64,000 nucleotides of DNA from Amanita rubescens (taxonomy: Eukaryota; Basidiomycota; Agaricomycetes; Agaricales; Amanitaceae): NCBI GenBank assembly GCA_015039365.1, contig WION01000178.1, forward strand, positions 45,620 through 109,619. The letters run 5' to 3'. The notes below the pieces were generated by a model. That model did not search any database. It was not told the origin of the DNA and saw only the letters and a list, made by a program, of their open reading frames with translations. Position 1 is the stretch's first letter; each line of letters begins with the position of its first letter. Of this stretch, positions 56,085 through 64,000 are shown piece by piece. The translations under genes were made by a program, and so were the position numbers.

Positions 56085-57710
56085 TCAGAATCCGTGTCCT
56101 GCCATCATTTCTTCAAACATGAGGATATTGTTCATGTGTCGAACGTCGTTCTCGAAGTGTTGTTGTCCTTCTAGTGCCTGCGTAAAGTCCTGTCCAAAGA
56201 CGAGCCCGGGAGCGGTGTTGAAACCGACGTCGTCGGAACATTTCGGTAGTTCGAGCTCGATTGGTGGGATAGCGCGCAAGTCAAAGTCGTCGTTGGTCAA
56301 CAGGGTATCGCCGCTCGAGGCCCAGAGGCTATCAGACTCCCATCCAAAGTTCGCGAGGTCCGGCTGCTGCGTGAACTGGAAGGTCAGGTTGTGATCAGAC
56401 GATTGACACGCCTCGAGTGATGGTTGATGCTCGCAGGTGGAAGGCATCGTCAGCTGGGCGAAAGAGTTGGCGAGGAGAGCCGATGTAGGCGAGAACGGCG
56501 TCGAGTCAGGTGATGATGGACTTGTTGAAGGTATCGTCGATGCAGGAGACACTAAAGAGCTGGGAAGCAAAAAGTTGTCTTGCGGCATGGTCAACACATG
56601 TAGCTGCGGCTGTTCGGCAGCACGTAAACTCGGCTGGTCAGGTATGTTGTACAAATTGCATAAGTAATCATTCGTCTATACGGTCAATCAGTCATCATGT
56701 CATCGTAACAAACACGCGTAGCTTACCGAGAGTGCGTCAAATTGACTCGTCTGATTGAAGGGCTGAGGTGGCACCAAGAGACTTTCGTTGGGTATACATG
56801 CCGATAAATCCTCGATCCCTGTTTGTGATGGTCGGCGGCTGATCATGGGAAGAAGAGACGGCGATGCCGGGCATGATGGGGTCATGTGGTAGACATTGGG
56901 TATCTGGATGGCCTGGTGGTATGGAGGGGGCGTCGGTGCAGATGCGGATCGACCGTGATGTCGAGGAAGAGCCATAGGTACGACAAAGGATAGGCTTTCG
57001 TTGTCGGTCTCGTGTTCGTTCTCATGACGGCGACTCTTGAGTGACTTCTTTGGTTTTGGCTTGTCCTTGGAACGTTGAGGCCTGTAAACGTAGTTGGGGT
57101 ACATCTGCTCGTGCTCCTTCTTCTTTTCCTTGGCCAAATGCTCCCAATACTGCCTTTCCTCCGGGGACAGGCTCTTCCACTGCTGGCTGATAGTTTTCGA
57201 GAGGTCCGCCTGGCGTTGCTTTTTGACAGGGGATTCTAAAGCGCCCTCCTCCTGCTGGCGGTCCTCGCAGCATTTGCGGCGGAATAAGATGAAGGCATTC
57301 TCCGGTCTCTTGATATAGTCCTCATCTCCCTTTTTGGGCCGACGCTCAACGTCAGTCGAAGAAGACTTTCGACGCTTGTGTAGGTGTGCTTGTGATGATA
57401 AAGGGGAAGAAGGTCGTAAAGACTGATCGGGGGATAAAGTGCGTGGCATTTGCGATATATTACATTGTAAAGGGAGCGAACGGAGGTCGGGTTCAAAGGG
57501 TGAGTGCGAAGGTGAAGAGTAGGGACTGTCCTGAGCAGTAGGGAATGTGAAGGCGCGAGGAGTTGGAGAGATGATGGCGAAGGTAGGAGGTTGGGGCACG
57601 TCCGTGGCCACTTCAAGTGCTGTGTGTGAGAGATTAGCTGTGGGTTGTTGGATTGAACGATGAAGAGACTTACATCTGGACTGGATATCGCGTGTTCTTA
57701 GAGCGGGCAT
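56085..57710 (-). CDS. HMG-box transcription factor
   Basis: Three exons (57710-57674, 57619-56727, 56675-56085) encode 506 residues. The HMG box lies at about 115-195: YIKRPENAFILFRRKCCED, an insert of about a dozen residues, ADLSKTISQQWKSLSPEERQYWEHLAKEKKKEHEQMYPNYVYRPQR. It is of the sequence-specific (MATA/SOX-like) type, with the RPENAFILFR signature known from fungal mating and stress regulators such as the basidiomycete Prf1 group. Flanks are Ser/Pro-rich and disordered, with a basic stretch KPKPKKSLKSRR after the box that could be a nuclear signal. The C-terminal 200 residues are acidic and aromatic (NFGWESDSLW), suiting an activation domain. It presumably acts in the nucleus; the exact regulator cannot be named. 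The first intron is in frame and easily overlooked. Confidence 0.88.
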
Positions 57711-60242
57711 GATGTGTCTTGATACAAAGGTAGAGAGTCAGTGAACAAAGGCAATCGTTAGGGGAATGAAGGGAGGAGCTCCAGCGCGCAGGTGAGAGAG
57801 AGAGAGAAAGAAAAAGATGATGGGGTTTGGCTTGAACTGCCGGTGTTTTTCTTTACTCTCTGGGTCGGAGAACAATTGCACGAGCGGGGCACGAAGCGAA
57901 ACAATACGGGAGATCGTTTTATAGTGAACGGATTCTGATTTGGCCCTTGGATGCCGATTCGGTATGGCGCGAATCTCGATATACTAGTTGCGATCTGTTT
58001 GGCACAGCAATGGAGGACCTCTTTTATTGTCTCCCGCTAGTCAGATCTCTCTAATATTTCCCCGCACGGTCCTCACCCACGTAACCACGTCCCTCTCAAC
58101 GACCCTCTTTTCCGCCATCTACGGCGCTCTGACCGCCGGCCGTTCCGGTTCCGTTCCTCCGGTTCACTCCCGCCCCTACTAACTCTTACCTTAACTCTTC
58201 CTCTTCACAGTTTTAACGCGATATACCCTACACTTAACTAACCTATCCTCTACAATGGTTATACGGCACACCGTGTGACCATAACGCCATCACCCAAATT
58301 AGGTCGCCGCTCTCTCTTTCAACTTTCCTTTTTCGGTCACTCTCCCCACGGAATTCTCCCATTGGCGATGAGCATGGACATTATGAGATAAATAACCCAT
58401 TATCAAATTTCGTCCTACTTAGAGATATACGAGATCTATGACCTCCGGGAATCTCTTCATGCTCCGTGATTTGTGTTATTATGGAAAATCGACGCTCGCG
58501 CTCTGCTCTCCGTGGCGCATCTCCTGTCAGATATACTCATTTCCTTTTTCTGCCTCACCGGAATCACTTACTCACGTGGTTGAGATGATACGTCCATTAC
58601 CCAGCCACAGAATGGGCAGTGGACCTTAATTGCCGCTCCATCGCCGATATCATAAGAGCGATAAAGCCTTGTACGGGTATTTTCCAAGTCCCGTTGCCAT
58701 CTCGCTTACTGCTAATGACGCAAATATTCTTCCCTTCAAGCATCCTAATACCATGAAATGACGTCGATTTGCAGCCGGAGCCTCGACCGTAACTTTCATC
58801 TAACACGTTTGAGTAACTGTCACGTTAGATGATCGGCGATATTTGGGTCGCTTCACATATGGCTACCTCATTGTCTACCATTTTAAGCAGTGCACGAGTC
58901 ATAAGATTAAGATTTCAAAGAGAATGTGTGCATTTTGGGCTGCCGTTTCCAAGGTCCAGGGCTAATTACTTTTTCGATCGCACGAGATAGACTGGCCTTC
59001 GTGTGCCCATCACCCTAATATGTTCCGAATATGTTGTAGAATCATCTTTATCCGGCCAAACGGCTCCCTCTACACAACAACCGGAGTGTGTGAGAAGCGC
59101 TCGTTTCACGTGCTCTCGGACAGTGCTCGCGGAACACAACCGCGCTCGCCCGTCCACGCTAACAAATCGACACGGGAACGACTGCGCAGACATCGCATTC
59201 ATTTGAGATGTCCCAGGACATTACTTGCCCGTATCACGGAATCTTTCAGATTTAGATTCAGCGAACAATGTGTGACAGGAATAGTCCAGACATGTCCCGT
59301 TCACAAGTCAGAGAATACACCATTGTCAAGTAGTACAACTCATATTAGTTCACGAGAAGGTTGATCGGCTATTGCGTATCACAGCGATAACAGTGAGTCA
59401 TAGTAACGAGCGAAGCACCAAGTATTACTCACGAAAGATCGCGGGAATATCCAGAATCCAAAGCTAGCTATTGCTTTCAAACGGCAGCGGCATGCTGGCA
59501 CCTCAGGTACGTACGTCCAGACCACATGAAACATTGCGAAAGACTCGATGGGCATTGTCCTTACGAAATCGGGGGAATCGTCGTCGGTCAAATAGCATTG
59601 TAATGCAGAAACACGAAAGTCTATTTTAGTCTGTCAGACTCTTGAACGGAAAAATGCGAGTTCATTTACCGTACAGTCGGAGAGTGACATACTATGATTG
59701 CCCTAAGGATGAGCGTATCCCCCTCCATTCCCAACTATTTTGCATTGTGATGATTGCGCGAATAAACCCGATCCCCAACTTTTTTTCGTTCGGGTGACGA
59801 CCCTCTGTGCATTACGAGATGCGCGGTTAACGGCTGCGCCAATGCTGTTATGATCTAGAACCATCTCCCTACGCACTATTACGCCTAGCGCAGGAATAAC
59901 TTGAATCATTCACAGACTAGTAATCGCTAGTGTTCAAGACAAGAAACATGGGTTATGGGTATGAACGGTACCGCCTGTACGTGTGCCTAGGATTAACGGC
60001 ACTGTTTAGATTTTAACTGACAGTCGAACGTACGCGACCCCGGGTAAAAAAACAAAAGTCGGGTCAGATCCAAAAAATATTGGTCCAGGCTAGTCTGTCT
60101 GACCCGTTGTGTTATCAGAGTCGCCAGAGTGTGCAAGACTCGACCGGCAGTAGGCGTTTAGGAGGGGAACGTGGATGACGCGTGTTGACTCAAAGTTCGG
60201 GCGGGAATGACGTAACGACGCGCCGAACCGCAGCCTCGCGTC
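57711..60242. other. Long stretch without a supported gene
   Basis: The first 250 bases are the promoter of the HMG-box gene, CT-rich on its strand. Beyond that only short frames without protein-like features were seen. A tRNA-like box A occurs on the minus strand near 59840 but the cloverleaf does not close. Confidence 0.45.
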
Positions 60243-61121
60243 ATGGCAAACACTCATCGCAAGCGGCCTCGCTCTCGCGCTTCCACACCCACAACCTCAT
60301 CTATAAACGTAACAGAACCGTCAGAACCACCACACAAAACTAAAAAACTCAAACTACACGCCTCTTATACGCTCCAATCACCTTTCCCGGACTTTACTCG
60401 CCCGAGCCCGGAAGAAGCCCAAGAAGTGTTTAACATCCTTTCGAAAGCCCACTCTCCCGACGGCGTGCACAGACTCGAGCCTTCTTCTTCTTCTTCTTCA
60501 GACAACTCTGCCGAATCGTGCGGGAACGTTCCGGACGTGATCGAAGCGCTTATCGGGACCATTCTCTCACAGAACACGTCCGCGAAGAACAGTTCCGCGG
60601 CAAAGGCGAACCTTGATGCCCAATTCGGGAGAAATAACTTTGCCGCGATAGCGGACGCGCCTAGGAAAGAGGTCGTAGATGCGATCAGAAACGGAGGGTT
60701 GGCTAATAAGAAAGCGGGTACGATTCAGAATATTCTGCGTTCTGTTAAAGAAAAGCACGGCGTGTATTCGTTGCAGCATTTGGCTAGCAGCTCCATGGAG
60801 AACGAAGAGATTATGAGAGAACTCATGTCGTACGACGGGGTAGGGCCCAAAACGGCCTCTTGCGTACTCCTTTTTTGCCTTGGGAGAGATTCGTTCGCGG
60901 TCGATACGCACGTCTACAGATTGAGTAGGCTCCTGGGTTGGGTGCCTGGGAAGGCGGACAAAGTTTTGGCGCAGGCACACTTGGATTTGCGCATCCCTGA
61001 CGAACTCAAGTACGGTTTACATGTTCTGATGATCCAACATGGGAGAGTTTGCAAGGGTTGCAGGAAATCAGCTAGCGGAAATTGCGTTTTGAAGATTTAC
61101 GTGGGGCAAAGGGTTGGCTAG
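60243..61121 (+). CDS. HhH-GPD DNA glycosylase (endonuclease III type)
   Basis: A single exon encodes 292 residues. Such enzymes remove oxidised or mismatched bases in base-excision repair. After a basic, disordered nuclear-type N-terminus (1-40), the domain begins near 55. It has LIGTILSQNTS (103-113), the helix-hairpin-helix YDGVGPKTA (197-205) with the catalytic-type Lys 203, and the essential Asp 221 in FAVDTHVYRLSRLLG. The C-terminal Cys cluster is incomplete: Cys 270, 273 and 281 are present but the fourth iron-sulfur ligand of endonuclease III is not seen. The position of Lys supports a bifunctional glycosylase/lyase. It could be an Nth1-like or a fungal-specific HhH-GPD protein. A Ser-rich insert (81-90) is unusual. 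Confidence 0.88.
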   Translation: MANTHRKRPRSRASTPTTSSINVTEPSEPPHKTKKLKLHASYTLQSPFPDFTRPSPEEAQEVFNILSKAHSPDGVHRLEPSSSSSSDNSAESCGNVPDVIEALIGTILSQNTSAKNSSAAKANLDAQFGRNNFAAIADAPRKEVVDAIRNGGLANKKAGTIQNILRSVKEKHGVYSLQHLASSSMENEEIMRELMSYDGVGPKTASCVLLFCLGRDSFAVDTHVYRLSRLLGWVPGKADKVLAQAHLDLRIPDELKYGLHVLMIQHGRVCKGCRKSASGNCVLKIYVGQRVG

Positions 61122-64000
61122 GGCTCAAGTTTAAGAGACGGCGAGGGAGAGTACAAGTGATAAATGATTGATCCTTTCTCATTGCAAGGGTTTCCTGTGG
61201 TTTGAGAAATACACATTGAATCAGGTTCCCAGGATTCGACAGCGCTAACGCGCCTTTGGCCCTCCCAATCAAGATTTGGTCCTGCTTGCGAGGGCGCACT
61301 CTAACCGGAAAAGGTAAATACGATCCACGGCGGGATCTCACGATCTGATGGTCACTCGGAGCACGAGGCTACGAGATCTATTTTTAGTGAGAGGCAGAAT
61401 TTCAGGAACCACGGCTTGTTAAATGACGAGGCTGGCTCGGGAATGCAATATGTTTCCGATTTGCCGCTCGGTAAGTTTTTCGTATTTGAAATTCCTCTGG
61501 ATGGTCGGTAATTGGGCAGAAAAAGGCCAAATGAAAGCCGGGTGCCGCCCATCCCGCCCTGTTGAATTTGGGGTGATTGAAGGTCTAGACCCTTCCAACG
61601 CGCGTGGGACGCCCGTCAAGCGCCCGATTAGAATCCCGTTCCTCCCAGTCCCGTCGGGGTGAATAATGTTTAGTTACCGCTGACAGTGATCCCTTATGGA
61701 AAAGGTCAAACTGGCTACCACAACAACTAAAGCGGAAATGCGTGTATTGCCAACCTCAATATATCTATCTACATTACCCATGGCCCGACTCGCAATTGGG
61801 CCCGTGTCTTCTTTCCCTTCGGCTATGAAATGCGCCTTGCGTGCAATTGGGGCTCTGATGTTCTGATGCATCGTTTGTTTGTTTGCTGCTACTCTATCAA
61901 TGCTCTCACATTCAGCCAACAGATTTTCTGCGGGCCCGGTGATTGATTCGATGTCGAGACATCTTGTCTTGCCGCAATGTTTACCTTATCAGGAATTTTG
62001 ATAGATTATCTCTTCCAGAACAGAGGAATGGACCATCGGCAGTGATACAGTGAGTCGGTAGACATTCGGGTATCAAGAACCCTCGTTTTCGAACCGTAAG
62101 ATATGGTCGGGACGCTGAACATTTTGGGGTGCGTGAGTGCTCATGGATTGATTGATAAGGGGACTGTAACTGATATGATAGTTAGCGTGGAACTATCATA
62201 TTCCTCCTGAGTCAGCAGTGTTCCATAAATGGTCCCGCTCACACAAAAGAAGGTGTTTATGGCAATACTAGCGGTTTTGTGGTTTAGGATAACTCGCCCA
62301 TTGAATTTTTTGATGATGGTGGCGGTTTACGCTAGCGTTTCGCTAGTGTCTCAAGGCCTACAATGAGAAACCGGAACTTGAAACATATGCAAATGGGTGG
62401 GCGGGAGTGGCTGAGACGGGAAAAGACGTCCATTGTTCGTCTCGGATCCAAAATGCGAGTGGCACCTCTGTTACTGACAACGACGCATGGCGAAATAATC
62501 TCGTGTGAGCGTTGGAAATCTGTCCACATTCATTTGCGCTCCCTTTTGGATCTCTCGGTTGACAAGTAGACAAGTTTAGATGTCTCCATTTCAGTGGTGG
62601 TGTGAATATCTCGCCAACTATACTTAGGATGGCCATCAAACCCGTGTGTTTAACTAGTCTCGAAAGTCAAACTTCCTAAAAGACGATGCTTCTTTGATGA
62701 GAATGGACCAAGATGGCGAAAGTCGGGATGGCGCAAGGTACACTCGGACGTATGATCGATATGTAATGATATGTCCAACGGATATGGAATGATGAAAATG
62801 GACGCGGAGGCATTAATTACTGGACGCACGAACGCCGATATTGAACGGAAAACAGGTCCTGCTTCTCATAGCGCTCATATTACTTGCCACTATACTCTGA
62901 AGAGCATGCCCTCCGTCGCTCGCGGGACGGACCTACGGGCTTGTCATTCACAAAGTATCATGATTGGTCTGATTGGCTATTAAGCCTAATGAAGATTATA
63001 CCGGAACCTTACACAAGCTATACTGGTCTGGTCCCCTTATAGAATATCAGACTAATAGCTGACGTTTGAACAGCGACCTCCTCTTCGATTGGCTGATAGA
63101 CGCGCAATGTTTTATCCTTTGTCTTTCGTGAGTCAAGGACAAACGCCGATTATAACGGCTATTCCGGAGATCTCAAAGGAGTAGAGGAGAATTCCGCTCG
63201 AGACGCGTGTCAGGCTACGCAATCACATATACGAGCTTGGAAAGTACAAGACGCGATAATCGGCGTTGAGGTCTCGTGTCCATGACAAGCGCGTCCCGGT
63301 GCGTATCTTGCAAGTATGACATCATGCGGACGTTATCGAAGCGGACAGTATGGGGTATCATGGGCGTTGATGCAAATCACCAATCGATATATGTTTCGCG
63401 AATACGGAACAAGGGCACTGCTGTGATGAATACAACCCCGGGTCATAACTCCGTCTCGAGGTTCCACGTCAACCGAAACACCGATTGGGAGGGGAGGGAT
63501 TTTTCGCAAATAATACGATGTCGTCAACGTCGGACCTGCAGCTGGATGAGGCTACTCGGGTGAACGGAACTTGACAAAAGCCATGCTACTATGATGTCAT
63601 GACGCAGGTAACCATTTTTGCCGGATTTTTGATCAATGTCATTACGGCGCGAATTCATAATTAAGTAATGAACTTTACCAGTTTCCCATGAAAGCCTGGC
63701 GAGGGCGTCTGGACGCTCCGCGATCCGTTATCGATGGCTGCTATAGACAAAGCAAGGGCAAAGGGCAAGCGATGGTGCGCTTCATCTGTGCTAGGCATTT
63801 TGACTCTGTTGCTATCCTGTGCTGTCTGCTGCGGATCTACTGTATGTGGGCTCCATTCGATACGTCCGCGTCCCTGAGACACGCATGCTTGTGTCTTGAT
63901 ATGAGGCTGGGAACGGAGCTTTGAAGCGTCCACACAAGCCTAGGAACTAGAAAGCGTTACATTAAGTTGATGTGGTTGCTGATATCGATGAAGGAGAAAA
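61122..64000. other. No supported gene
   Basis: Short frames only on both strands, none with recognisable family features or joinable exons. No RNA gene or repeat was recognised. Confidence 0.45.

Noticed and set aside
59780..59860. tRNA-like sequence on the minus strand (TGGCGCAGCCG box A, CGT in a loop)
   Set aside because: The anticodon stem does not give a seven-base loop and box B is degraded; at most a tRNA relic.

Overview
The window looks like nuclear DNA of a filamentous basidiomycete, most likely a mushroom-forming agaricomycete. Genes are cut by many short GT-AG introns (about 47-70 nt). There is a clear Bub3 mitotic-checkpoint gene, an HMG-box regulator, a HhH-GPD DNA glycosylase, NACHT and TKL-like kinase genes, and an expanded lineage-type family of small helical proteins. 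No rRNA, convincing tRNA, CRISPR array or intact transposon was seen. All gene models below were built by hand from splice sites and reading frame; function calls rest on motif recognition, not on searches.

Layout. 1-2.4 kb: two tandem copies of a small unknown gene (one cut by the window edge). 2.9-4.3 kb: bub3 (minus). 5.3-29.8 kb: nine paralogous four-exon genes (here called A-I) plus two remnants. Their N-terminal region resembles the four-helix HeLo-like/MLKL N-terminal fold, and their tails differ. A, B and C are on plus; D and E on minus within a diverged tandem duplication; F and G on plus in a second tandem duplication; H and I on minus. 30.9-37.2 kb: a very long, mostly disordered unknown protein. 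37.7-49 kb: a kinase cluster. J is a NACHT ATPase fused to a C-terminal protein kinase; K is a kinase-like protein with altered catalytic residues; L is an inverted, frameshifted relative of J; M is a truncated relative; a degenerate kinase fragment lies between J and K. 49.7-51.2 kb: a second type of kinase-like gene with a frame change at a C8 run. 51.2-56 kb: gene-poor. 56.1-57.7 kb: HMG-box factor. 60.2-61.1 kb: DNA glycosylase. The rest is apparently non-coding.

How it may fit together (inference). An array of candidate membrane-active four-helix effectors lies near NACHT- and kinase-containing candidate sensors. This recalls animal RIPK/MLKL necroptosis and fungal NLR/HeLo cell-death pairs, though here the kinase is fused to the NACHT protein and the effectors are a separate, rapidly duplicating set. 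Tails of the effectors are either a C-terminal membrane helix or an Asn/Gly-rich tail ending in a conserved motif that could be an assembly signal. This is the most interesting part of the window and is a hypothesis, not a demonstrated system.
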